Of a stretch of DNA of 64,000 bases, positions 12,097 to 22,279 are shown in pieces. This DNA comes from Phaeodactylum tricornutum CCAP 1055/1 (taxonomy: Eukaryota; Bacillariophyta; Bacillariophyceae; Surirellales; Neidiaceae), in contig NC_011683.1 of assembly GCF_000150955.2 (NCBI RefSeq), positions 496,001 to 560,000 on the forward strand. Reading direction: 5' to 3'. A model generated the notes under the pieces. That model did no database searches and was not told where the DNA came from. It was given only the letters and a program-made list of their open reading frames with translations. Positions within the stretch are counted from its first letter, which is position 1. Each line of letters starts with the position of its first letter. A program made the translations under genes and the position numbers.

Positions 12097-13251
12097 CTAT
12101 ATAGTAGCCCGAGGGTTTGGTTTCTCCACGTACTCCACGGGATGGTGCGAAGGCGAAGCCGTGGGCTCCGCAGCAATATTGCTCTGCTTGCCTATTGACG
12201 GACACGGCGGCAAAAAGTCTCGCAGATATAAATCCCGATCTTGTGGAGATAGTTGATCCAAAGGGATTGGAGCAACTGACCGACGATGCAATAGCCGACG
12301 CATCGGTCGAATCACAATGGGACCGTCATTAATGTCGTGGTCTTTGCTGGATGAAAAAATACTCCCTTTCATCCAGTTTTCATTGTCTTGGACGACACGG
12401 ACGATGGAAGACTGTACCATCCCGTGGCCGAGATTTCTTGCTGGAGTGGTACGTACCGTGCTCGACGGCGTCTCAAAACTGTCATTCTCTTTTATTGAAT
12501 CGTGCAGTTTTGCATCCACCACGTCGTCGAATGATCTCGGTGTGTGCCTCGATCGACGCAACAAAGGGGCACCTTCCCGCAGGGCCTGACATGTTTTCTC
12601 ACGAGCTCTTTCATCGCCAATGTCTATCCACAAAACCTGGCCATCGGAATCGGTGCCCATCCTACGGAGAAAGCGGCCGCCCTTTTGACGAACCAGTTCC
12701 ACGACAAGCGAAGCCACCGACGGCTTGTCTCGTTTCTTGGCTTTCAGATATCGCTCCTGAAAATCTTTCACGAGAGTACGAAAGGCTCTGTTACCAGAGT
12801 GCGAATTGGTGGCGCCGCCGCGTCCCGAAAGGACATCTTCCGGTTGAATGTCTGTCACGTATTCGGGTGGTGGCGTGTTGGGCCAGGGAGCGTAGTATTG
12901 GTAACCGCCGTGGTACGGTGGAGGATAGCTATGAGAATGTGGATTGATGTTGCTGAGTACTGGTGGAGGAGGAGGAGGAGGAGTATAGTGGCCTCCGTGA
13001 CTACTACCCGTCGAATCGAATGATGGTGCTGCCTGGGTTGCGTAGTGCGGTACATTAGCTGAATGATTCCCGGCATAAAAACCAGGATGACATGAGCTAT
13101 CATGATGCGACGAGAAACCTTTCCTCGGCACCGGGCGATAGCAAGGAATCTTCAAAAAGTCTGGAGGTGAGACTGAATTGGGAGTTCGGTTGTTCATCAT
13201 GCAGCGGTAAGATTCTTCTCGAGGGTACTCAGAGCGATACGACTGAAACAC
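12097..13251 (-). CDS. DUF6824-domain protein, probable nuclear regulator
   Basis: This is a single-exon protein of up to 384 residues. The N-terminal third is Pro/His/Tyr-rich and disordered, with a run of eight prolines. The central domain begins DVLSGRGGATNSHSGNRAF, continues with a basic helix (FQERYLKAKKRDKPSVASLV) and ends with GGRFLRRM and a W-x-D-I-G motif. This matches the DUF6824 family, which is expanded in diatoms and other stramenopiles; its molecular function is unknown and DNA binding is only suspected. The C-terminal part is polar without recognised motifs. The first ATG is used; Met18 or Met19 is also possible. Confidence 0.82.
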   Translation of the reverse strand: MFQSYRSEYPREESYRCMMNNRTPNSVSPPDFLKIPCYRPVPRKGFSSHHDSSCHPGFYAGNHSANVPHYATQAAPSFDSTGSSHGGHYTPPPPPPPVLSNINPHSHSYPPPYHGGYQYYAPWPNTPPPEYVTDIQPEDVLSGRGGATNSHSGNRAFRTLVKDFQERYLKAKKRDKPSVASLVVELVRQKGGRFLRRMGTDSDGQVLWIDIGDERAREKTCQALREGAPLLRRSRHTPRSFDDVVDAKLHDSIKENDSFETPSSTVRTTPARNLGHGMVQSSIVRVVQDNENWMKGSIFSSSKDHDINDGPIVIRPMRRLLHRRSVAPIPLDQLSPQDRDLYLRDFLPPCPSIGKQSNIAAEPTASPSHHPVEYVEKPNPRATI

Positions 13252-14143
13252 AAGTCAGGACGAAACAAAATGTCAATGAGCCAAACCACGCCAACAATAT
13301 ACAATATGTTGATTTGCGGAAGCCACGCCACGCGCGTTGGATACTTACCACGAAAGTAGGGGGAAAGTCTTCGACTGAACCAGACCTTTCCATTCTTGTT
13401 GTCGAGATCCAAACAAAGAATGTCACTCAACAACGAAAATGAAAACAAGTAAAAGTGTTTACTCATCATGGCGTGTAAAGCAAAGTTTGGAGACCCGCAC
13501 ACGGTGAACCTTTGAACAGCCCAAAAAAGAGAGCAACTCCGCAAAAAACACGCAACTCGTCACGGATAAGTACTATAGATCAAGGAGTCAACCTGCACCA
13601 ACGGGGCGTTATCGTGACATCTCCTCAACGTGCGCTCTGCGCACTATGGAGCGGCAACTACCATGAACAACTGAAAAGGCCTCCGTAAATGGGTCGAACA
13701 ACAAAGGTTTTGTACACAAGCAACTTCCTGTCTAGTGTGTACGCGATGCGACAAATGCTTTACAGTTAAGGTGGAGCGTAAAGGGAACATCACCACTCTC
13801 AGCGGTAGTATATCTCCTTCACAATGGGAAAGGATGTAACACAAAAATTTGGCCTATGGTATTGTGTCATTTCGTGAAGTGTTTTTTCCCTTTCCGGGTC
13901 TGTGGTAGGACCAGGTAGCGTGATTTTCATCCATGCATCTCTTCCAACCCCGGGTTTGCGAAGTGTTCATTGGATTAACTCGTGTCCCATCTCAAACGGA
14001 TTCTTGTCAATGTTTCGAGTTTCCCTCATTGCCTGTGAGATAGTCCTAATCGCTTGACACGGCATGTTGACTTTCCTGGCTTTCGTTGTACTGCATTGAT
14101 CCTCTAGCTAGCCGGTTAGTCCTCCCTTTACCCATCCATCTCC
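13252..14143. other. Divergent intergenic region
   Basis: This should hold the promoters of the DUF6824 gene and the SCP2 gene. A TTACAGTTA copy (reverse complement of TAACTGTAA) lies at about 13760. Open frames here look random. Confidence 0.55.
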
Positions 14144-14499
14144 ATGAGCGAATCAGATAGCCATAGTTTGTCCGATATTCTCGCCGCCATGACGGAGGTG
14201 GCCGAGACGGACGATAGTTTGAAGAAAAAGTTCAACGCGATAGTGCGCTTCGACGTGGAAGGGCAAACGCTCACCTTGGATGTCCGGAAGGACCGTTCCG
14301 GCAGTCAGGAATCCGCTCCCATTTGCAAGTGACCGCGTCTCTGGAAATTTTGCAAGATTTGCTTGCCAAACGCACGACCGCGCAACAGGCCTTTATGAAG
14401 GGCAAGCTCAAGATCAAGGGGAAAATGGGGCTAGCCATGAAGCTGACTGTTGTTCTGGACGCGACCCGCAAGCATCTAGCGCTGCAATCTAGGCTGTAA
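14144..14499 (+). CDS. Small SCP2 sterol-carrier-like protein with a frame break
   Basis: The first frame, from the ATG at 14144, gives an SCP2 N-terminal half (KKKFNAIVRFDVEGQTLTLD). It stops at TGA 14333-14335. The C-terminal half of the same fold lies in the -1 frame: HLQVTASLEILQDLL, then QQAFMKGKLKIKGKMGLAMK (the SCP2 lipid-tunnel signature), ending at TAA 14497-14499. The two halves abut within about 40 bp (14290-14330), so no ordinary intron fits. Whole, this would be a stand-alone SCP2 domain of about 118 residues, which binds or transfers sterols and acyl lipids, often in peroxisomes; no PTS1 is present at the end (QSRL). The cause may be an assembly indel or a broken allele. Confidence 0.7.
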
Positions 14500-14661
14500 C
14501 TATGAGACCTCCTCAATTGTTGTCTAATGTATAAATGTAGGCTTGTGAAAAATACAAACACCAAGGCACAACCTTTATTGTATTGTTACGCTGTAGCAAA
14601 GATTGTGCAAAAGTGGATTTGCAAAAAGAAAAGGGGATTGGAACTCGGTCGATTCTGCGTT

Positions 14662-15867
14662 CTACGATTTACCAAACATTTTGTTCAACCGATCCACGTC
14701 CGCATCGCTGGGCCGTTGGTCTGATTCACCACCGCCTCCCCCACTAGTGCCACCGCCACTGTCGTTTCCACCACCACCACCGTTTCCACCTTGTGGTCTT
14801 CTCGGCCGCCTGGGTGATTCGTCGTCGTCCTCATCTTCGTCGTCTTCCTCATCATCATCATCGTCGTCGTCCTCATCATCATCGTCATCTTCATCATCGT
14901 CGTCATTCTTATTCTTGAGACCCTTCAATTCATCTTCGACATCGGAATCGGCCGATGTGGACGTGACGTTGAAGTATTCCGCCTTTTGGGCTTTGACCAC
15001 TTCCAATCCCTTGCGCACGTACTCTTCTTCCCGTCTTCGCCGTACGTATTCGCGCAAGACTTGGCCACCAAAGGAAGGGACAAAGATCGCCAATCCCACC
15101 TTGATGGTCAGTGCGTTGGATTTTCCCTGATGATACGAGGCAAAATTGGATCGAGACTGGCTGGCCAGTTTTTGTGCCGTGGCCTGATCCGACTGCGACA
15201 CTTTGAGCGACGAAGATTTCACGACATTGTCGTAGTCGTCGCCCAGATAATCGTCATCGTCGTCGTCCAGGTCGCCGCCGTCTTCACCGTACACAAAGTT
15301 TTTCTGGGCTTGGGCGGCTTTCCGCGCCTGTTTTTCCGTGCCGGAGGTAGCGACTCCACTCCCGGGTGTGGTAGTGAAGATTGATTTGGCGGCAATATCC
15401 GTCGCATCCAGTTCCCCTGCTTCCACCAGCTCCGCCTGATCTCTGTTCATGCCCGGGCGCAGACTCTTACTGGGCGTGTCGCTCAGTTCGTAACTGAACT
15501 TGGCGACGGCGGGCGCCGGACGTTGGCCCAGAATGGAGGCCCCGAACAACGCCGAAACCGCCACTCGACGCAACGTCCGTTGCAGTCGCTGTCGACGGGA
15601 CAAGGGGGGCTCCACGGAACCGCGTCGTGCGGGGTGCACGTGGCATCGGGACGAAAAATTCACTGCCGCTTCTTCGCGTGGCGGCCACGACTGGCCGTGA
15701 CAAGGACGCCACCGATGTGGGGCGTTTGTGCGGGTAGTAATCGTACCGGACTGGAACCCGCGGCTCTGATCGACAGTGGCGGCCAGCAGTAATACCCAGA
15801 CCAGACCCCATTGCACTGTGGAACTTCGGGTCGTCCTCGTCGTCGTACAACGAACGCACCGTGTCAT
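14662..15867 (-). CDS. Plastid-targeted membrane protein with long acidic tract
   Basis: I use the ATG at 15867 because a hydrophobic segment then ends WVLLLAATVDQSRG|FQSG, a bipartite plastid-type signal; an upstream Met at 16002 adds only low-complexity sequence. A second hydrophobic stretch with twin arginines (LRRVAVSALFGASIL, then APAVAK) suggests thylakoid routing. The mature part has an acidic DDDDDD patch, one likely membrane helix (NALTIKVGLAIFVPSFGGQV), a basic segment REYVRRRREEEYVRK, then an unbroken Asp/Glu run of about 35 residues and a Gly-rich tail ending NKMFGKS. The acidic run is encoded by a GTC/ATC-rich microsatellite (14820-14915), so its length probably varies between alleles. 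I do not recognise a family. Confidence 0.7.
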   Translation of the reverse strand: MTRCVRCTTTRTTRSSTVQWGLVWVLLLAATVDQSRGFQSGTITTRTNAPHRWRPCHGQSWPPREEAAVNFSSRCHVHPARRGSVEPPLSRRQRLQRTLRRVAVSALFGASILGQRPAPAVAKFSYELSDTPSKSLRPGMNRDQAELVEAGELDATDIAAKSIFTTTPGSGVATSGTEKQARKAAQAQKNFVYGEDGGDLDDDDDDYLGDDYDNVVKSSSLKVSQSDQATAQKLASQSRSNFASYHQGKSNALTIKVGLAIFVPSFGGQVLREYVRRRREEEYVRKGLEVVKAQKAEYFNVTSTSADSDVEDELKGLKNKNDDDDEDDDDDEDDDDDDDEEDDEDEDDDESPRRPRRPQGGNGGGGGNDSGGGTSGGGGGESDQRPSDADVDRLNKMFGKS

Positions 15868-17016
15868 GATTGTCGTTGGGGCGCCGAGTCTTGTACCCAC
15901 TTGTGTGTGTATGTGTGCGCTGTATATCTTGTGTGCGGTGCTTGGTGCGACGGTGTGTCGTTCTATTCTCCGAGTTTGTGTATCAAGGCACCGATGCGTC
16001 ACGAAGTAGGATCAATGGAGAAGGGGTGAATAATATGGACTGTGAATAAAGAACAATCCGTCAGTGGATGGGATACTGCATTGTGTAGGATCAATCAACC
16101 GACTCGCACTCTATTCCCATTCTCGTCTTCCACTTGTCGACGACGATCGATCGATGATTCTGTGCGTTGAAGAGAGGGTTTTATGGGTGAGAAGTGCGTA
16201 CGACGACGTACTCCTACCGCTCGTCGTCCGTCTCCAACCGACTGACCGACCGACCAAGCCTTCCAAGTGTGGATTACAGACTGTGAATGGGAGATTCGCT
16301 ACCTTGGTAACCCGTACGTGATATAATTTTCCGGGTTGGTTGACTGTGAATGCACAGGAAGATACCGGCAAACCAAGCTACTTGATCGTTCGATCGAAAG
16401 ACTGGCAGACAGACAGACAGACAGACAGCACGGCAATTGTGTGGTGGCAGGGGCCACTGGATACCGATGGAACGTTGCCGTGTGTTATTTACAGTTACCT
16501 ATTTGGATTTGTCTAGGTAGTATGTGTGTGTGTGATTTGTGAGTAGCGCGCGATACTGCGCACCACGATTTTCGAACGTGTTTGCGTCGTCCGTTTTTGT
16601 GTTCGGACCCATCGATGGCGATCGAGCGTCGTTCCTCCCCCCAAAATTTTGGTCTCTTCGCAAACCCGCTATCGTGTGTGTGTGTGTGTGGTACGACCCC
16701 CCGCCGACACCGTCACCACAGTTTTGGTCTGTGTGACAGTGTGTGTGTCAGCTTTCTGGTCCATTCACTACTCTCGAAAGGCTAGAATTGATTGTATTGT
16801 GTACAGCGAGTATCTCCTTTCCTTCTCTATTTGCCTCTGGTCTTCGTTCGGAAGGAAGAGGAATTGAAAAAAAGGAATCGTTGTCGTTTCCTTCGTCGAA
16901 TCGCATCCCTCCATTCGATTGGTGGTTTCGGTAGCGTATCCCCCGTTTCCGGTTCTCGACACACAGCTACATCCACGTACCTACAGATACCGAGTATTGA
17001 CACGAATACTATTCTC
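15868..17016. other. Divergent 5' region with microsatellites
   Basis: This lies between the acidic plastid gene and eIF4G. It holds an (ACAG)n tract near 16408-16430, a (TG)n tract near 16674-16690, and several xGACTGTGAAT copies (about 16037, 16277, 16341) plus a TTACAGTTA (about 16489). It probably contains a long eIF4G leader. No coding gene is convincing. Confidence 0.55.
16408..16430. repeat. (ACAG)n microsatellite
   Basis: Five or so tandem CAGA units are read directly in the intergenic region upstream of eIF4G. Confidence 0.85.
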
Positions 17017-20000
17017 ATGGCGTCTCCAAATCCTGCGTATGCGGGACGTGGAGGTCGTGGCGGACGGGGTGGACCTCCGCCCTATTACAACAACAACAAT
17101 AGTGGTGTACCGGGTCCCCGTCCTCCCACCGGAGCCTGGCAACCCGCACCCACTCATACGATGCCGACACAGTCTACCGCCGTGCCGAATCCGTCATCGC
17201 CCAATCCTCACCATCTCACACCCCAACAACAACAGCAACAACAACCACCTCTCCTGAACAATCCCTACGCGCCAAACCAAGCAGGACCCCGTGGAAACCA
17301 GCCTCCTCCATACCCACCCCCGGCCTACTACAACCAGCACTACGCAGCTGCCGCACAACAGCAGCAGCAGCAGCCGAATCCTTACGGCGCCACGGGTCGG
17401 GTTCCGTGGCAGCCCGTACCGAATCAAGGCTATCCCTCCACCATGAGGGGTGGCGTCTTTTATCCACCTCCCGCCGCTGCCGCTGGACCCGGTCGTCCTT
17501 CCGCTACCAACGCGGGGACCATCCCAGCCTCCGTCGTGGTGCCCCGCGAACGCAAAGCTCTCGTCATTATGGTACGTCCCGAGTGCCATGGACCAGCGTC
17601 CCCCGCTTTGCGCTCGTCTCACACCGCTCTACCCGATTACTCGTGTTTGTTTCTGCCGTTGGCGACTTTTTTACACCAAAACAGGATAAAGACGGCAACG
17701 TGATGGATTTCACCAAAACGGCTCCCAAAAAGACTACGGCCACGACTTCGGCGACTCTTGCCCCGTCGGCGGTCCCGGCCAAAACGGAATCGAGCAGCCA
17801 AGACGCTGGCGCCAAGTTGCGACAGGCCGCACTCGAACGCATCCAAGCCCAAGACAAGGCCAAAAAGGAAGCCGAAGAAAAAGCAAAGGAACAATTGTTA
17901 CAGGAAGAACAAGCCAAGAAGAAAGCAAGTGACGAGACCGAAGTACAAGGTAAAAACACGTCCGAGGCCCAAAGCAAGGTCGCCGAAGAGCCAACCAAGT
18001 CTCTGGCGGATCGTTTGAAGCAAGCACCCAAACCCGCCACTGTCAAAACGACGACTTCTTCTTCCGGTCGTATCGTCTTTTCCAAGTCGGCGTTGCTCAA
18101 GTACGTACCGTCCTTCGTGGCCTGGCGGAACACACTCAGCCTTTCGCCTAGTTTTTTACGTTTTGGATCTTTCCCTTTTCTCACCCGCTCGTATTTCATT
18201 TTTTAAATCTCTCTTGCAGATTTAAGAGCACGGAAAGATGTATGCAATGTCCCGAATCGCTCCCTGACATGACGATCGTCAAGGGACCCGCCCGTGGCAA
18301 GAGCGGGGGCAACCGCGGTGGTGGTGGTGGAGGAGGCGATCGACGCAACGACCACGACAGCGGTGGCAGTAGTTGGAAACGAGGCAACGCACCCCCACGT
18401 CGTCAAAGCGCCACCAATAACGATGGCGGTGGTGGTGGCGGCGGCGGCGGCAGCTACTGGAGCCGCGGACAAGCTCCTCCGCCACAGCAACAGCAACAAA
18501 ACAACGACAAGCACCGGAACAATCGGGGTGGACGCGGTCCTCCGCCACCTCTGTACGACGGCCCCGTCGCGCCTCTAGTGAAGTCGGAGAATCACTGGCG
18601 TCCACAAAAGAACGCGTCAGCTTTTATTATTGCCGAGAAACAGGTCAAGGCTATTTTGAACAAGATGACCAAAGAAAAATTCGATAAACTCGCGACACAG
18701 ATGCTGGAGATTCCTTTGACCTCTTCTGATATGTTGAAAATGATGATTAACAACGTGTACGATAAGGCCATTGACGAACCTACTTTCGGAGATATGTACG
18801 CTGATTTGTGTAAGAGACTTTCCAAGATTGCTATCGACTTTATTAAAATTATCGAGTCGGACGAAGAGCCCCCGACGGACGACGATACGACCACGGAACC
18901 GGCATCTCCAGCTGACGATAAAAGTAGCCACCATACTGTTTATCGCTGGTCGAACGACGTGAGTACTACCGATAGTGAGATTGTTGGACCGTTTGAATCC
19001 GAGGAAGAATGCATCGAGGTTGCTCTTGGTCAAGCAAATGAGCCTACTCCGGTTGAGCGAGGCGAAATGTCTCTGGAACTGGTCAGCGCAACCATTAGGA
19101 AAGGCGTGTTTATCAAAATAATGAAGCAAAAAAAGGACAAAGATGGCGAGGAACCAAAGCTCTACACCGTATATTTCCCAGTAAAGGAAGCAAAAGAGTG
19201 TGGTCAGCAGCTGTCAAACATTTTCCTGAGCAAAATGGAATGTGTTTCAGATGCGACCAAACTTAATAGCTTCAAGCGCTCGCTACTCAACAAATGTGAA
19301 GAAGAGTTCGACAAACAGGATATTTATGTAGACTGGAAGAAAGAAAAGAATGATTATGAGGCAAAGAAGGCTACACTTACTGCTCAAGAACGGGCTGAAA
19401 CAGAAGCTGAGCTGGACTTTCGTCGCATTCGAATTAAGAAGCAGATGCTCGGAAACGTTAAGTTCATTGGGCAGCTGTACAAGAAGGGTTTATTGAAGGA
19501 AAAAATTATGCGGTACTGCATTGCCAGTCTGCTAAAGCTGGAAGCAAACGACGCCAAAGCCAAGAATCCGTTGTACCGAGACACCGGTGATTTTGATATC
19601 GACGAGGAAGACCACGAAGCGATTTGCAGCATGTTCACGACTATTGGTCTGACTATTGACACTCTTTCGACCTCTGATTTCATGAGCGTTTGTTTTGAGA
19701 AGATTTCAAAACTGAGCAACGAATCAAGCCTCCCCGCCCGATCTCGTTTCATGTACAAAGATTTGCTTGAGCTACGTGACAATAGATGGGTTCCGCGGCG
19801 CAAGGAAGAAAAGGCGAAAACGCTCGAAGAGATTCGAAAAGATGTGGAAGAGGAAGAGCGACGACAGGCTCAGCAGTCGATGCGCAATAATAGCAACCGT
19901 GGAGGTGGCGGTGGCAGCCGAGACTTTCGTGGTAGTGGCATCGGCAATGCATTCGGAGGAAGCAACCGATCGCGTCCACAGAAGCTATCTAGCGAAACGG

Positions 20001-20752
20001 ACGCTGACGGGTTCGTCGCTGTCCCCACCAAAACTGGCTTTGCGTCCCTGAGAGGGCCAGCAGGGAAACCCAGGCACCAGCCTAGTGAAAGTACCAGCAC
20101 GGTCAGTACGAAATCGTCAGCTTTTTCTGCGCTTGCTAAGGATCGAGATCCGCCTTCATCGAAGAAGTCTCCCGCCCCACTCGATAGCGATACCTTGGAA
20201 CGCCGGATTAAGCGTATACGAACGGATTTTATGGGTGATGGAGGGAACGTTGAGGAGCTTCTACTAAGCTGGGACGAGATATGTGGCACACCAAAGGCTG
20301 GCGTCACCCTTGTTCAAAAGAATTCCGATAGAATGATGGACTGCAAAGAGGATGAAAGGCAAGCCATCGTGAGAATTGTAGCGATACTAGCCGAGAAAGG
20401 CAAGCTCACAAAAGAGGACGTTCGCACTGGTCTGCAAGACGCGATTGAATTTATCGACAGTTTCATACTTGATTCACCACGGGCTTACGAGTACTTGGGT
20501 GACATGCTTGGGGAAATGCTGAAGTTGAAAGCGATTGATGTCGCATGGCTTTGCAAAGAGACCGAGAAGACGAAAGTGGATCAAAATAGCGAGGCACCGA
20601 TCCGACTAACACGCGCAACCATTTCAGCCTTAAAGGCAGCCGCGGGAGTAGACTTTGCAAAGAAATGTTTTTCTGGATCCAGCGAGAAGGATTTGATTGG
20701 TTTGATTGGTTCCGATTCCTGGAAATCTATGGCGGCTGATCAATTTTCCTAA
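17017..20752 (+). CDS. Translation initiation factor eIF4G
   Basis: Three exons (17017-17571, 17685-18100, 18220-20752) with GTACGT donors give about 1167 residues. The N-terminus is Gly/Pro/Gln/Asn-rich and disordered, with poly-Gln runs. A Lys/Glu-rich helix (QDKAKKEAEEKAKEQ) precedes the candidate eIF4E-binding site FSKSALLKF, which fits YxxxxL-hydrophobic with Phe replacing Tyr and is cut by the second intron. A Gly-rich RGG-type linker follows. The MIF4G domain begins near residue 462 (KQVKAILNKMTKEKFDKLAT) and binds eIF4A and RNA in known homologues. An MA3-type domain follows near residue 990 (RRIKRIRTDFMGDGGNVEEL), with a short C-terminal helical region after it. This is the scaffold of cap-dependent translation. 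Splice phases were checked and fit. Confidence 0.92.
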
Positions 20753-21287
20753 CATTCAAGAGTATAAATCTGAAGTTGAGAATTGCAGTAACCTGTATAT
20801 GGCTGTATGATCTGAACCGTCTTCCGGGCAAGCGAAGAGCTTAACCTTTCTTGTCACAATGTGTGATCAATAATACAGTTAGCAATAGTCTACTTTGAAA
20901 TTAATAGTGTTATCGAAGCTACCTATAGATTCGTGGGGCACTGCTAATAATGCAAGTAAGGTGTTGCAGGCGCATGGTGAGAGGGACTAGCCCGGGCCCT
21001 CCAAGTCGCCGATCTGACCAAGCATTCATCAGCAAGACGTAGAGGTCGCCAACCCTTACGTCGTGTACCTTTACGATGGGCAATTTTAGCAACCTTACAA
21101 AGAAGAACCTTTGGAGGTGACGAGCAATTGGATCCTAACTGTAAGTACAAACAAGAACAAATGATATTCAATTCAAAATTGTTGTATTTCATCTCTATTT
21201 CAGTGGGCCTGGGACCTTTTGGTACCTAACATAGTTCCTGCAATCATAGTACAACTAGCCTGACCGAACTACTACTGATGACGAAAT
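20753..21287. other. Convergent intergenic region
   Basis: This holds the 3' ends of eIF4G and the bZIP gene. A variant of the recurring motif (TACAGTTAG) is at about 20874. An 82-codon minus-strand frame at 20944-21192 is basic but matches nothing I know, so I do not call it. Confidence 0.5.
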
Positions 21288-22279
21288 CTAAAATTCCCTG
21301 GATATGTCCTTCATTGCCTCACCTGGGAAAAACTTCTGGCCACCGCGTCTCTTAAGTAGCTCTTCGATCATGCTAGTTGTGGAATTTATGGTGCGTTGCG
21401 GACTCTGGGTAGCCATATCGAGTTCGAATCCCGGAACGTTGAAAGGAAATACACCACCGTGTACTCGTAGGTCGCGACGAAGAGCAGCCTGCACAATAGG
21501 AAGCTGGGGAGGAAGCGTATGAGCAAACGAACATGGACCATATCGCGTAAAGCACTGTTGCAAATACAAGCTGTACTTACGTTTCTACGACCAGCATCCT
21601 CAATCATCCCATGGCCGGAATCACATGAGTTGCTATCCAAATGACCCAGGGCATTCAAGATAGCGCGTTCTCGCTGGAGGCTAGCTTGTTCAAAACTCTG
21701 TAAGTCAAGTTGAGTAGCAGCAGGAATTGGTCCGCGTTGAGAATTCAGCTGAGATCGAGCTTGTAGCAGCCGTCGCAAGTGGTCTTGTCGGTTGAGCTCG
21801 TTGGCGCCAAGAACTTCCCCCTGAGGCAATGGGCGACCTGGTGCGAGTTCCGCAGCGCCCGTACGAGGTTGTTGGGTCAGCACCGCTATGGTCGAGCGCG
21901 CCATACCAAGGTCGGTCTCGAGTTGCGTCACCTTAGTTTTTAGATTCTCATTTGCAATTCGATAGCTTTGATTTCTTTTGTTAAGGTCTGCCACTTGTTG
22001 CTCGAGAGACTCTAATAAGATCTTCTTTCGCTTTCGCCGAGTTCGTGCACTCTCGCGGTTCATCGCGAGGCGTTTCTCGCGACGAACTCGTGTAAGTTCG
22101 TCTATGGGCTCTCCAGCTCTACCGGTGCCGTCGTCCGCAACTTCATCGTCGTCAGAACGAGAATCTTCATCAGAGTCGTCGTTGGACGCAGCACCTTGTG
22201 GCTCGCGTACCTCGGGTAGCTCACCCGGGAGATTTTCACCCTTCAACACTTCTGTCATACCTTCAATTTTATTGATCAA
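21288..22279 (-). CDS. bZIP transcription factor
   Basis: Two exons (22279-21581, 21503-21288) are joined over a 77-bp intron with a GTAAGT donor, phase 0. An acidic N-terminus (NDDSDEDSRSDDDE) precedes the basic region RREKRLAMNRESARTRRKRK, carrying the invariant N-x7-R (N..SARTRRKR). The leucine zipper follows (LLESLEQQVADLNKRNQSYR and on, with Leu/Ile heptads for about five turns). The C-terminal 150 residues are polar, with Gln/Arg-rich helices and no known domain. Met8 (22258) is an alternative start. A minus-strand open frame just upstream (22581-22294) could be a further 5' exon, but no splice keeps the frame. Confidence 0.9.

Noticed and set aside
20944-21192. Basic 82-codon minus-strand frame between eIF4G and bZIP
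   Set aside because: Looks at first like a ribosomal-type peptide, but it matches no family known to me and has no start context.
21415-21440. tRNA T-loop-like GTTCGAATCCC
   Set aside because: It lies in the bZIP coding exon and no acceptor stem or other arms can be folded around it.
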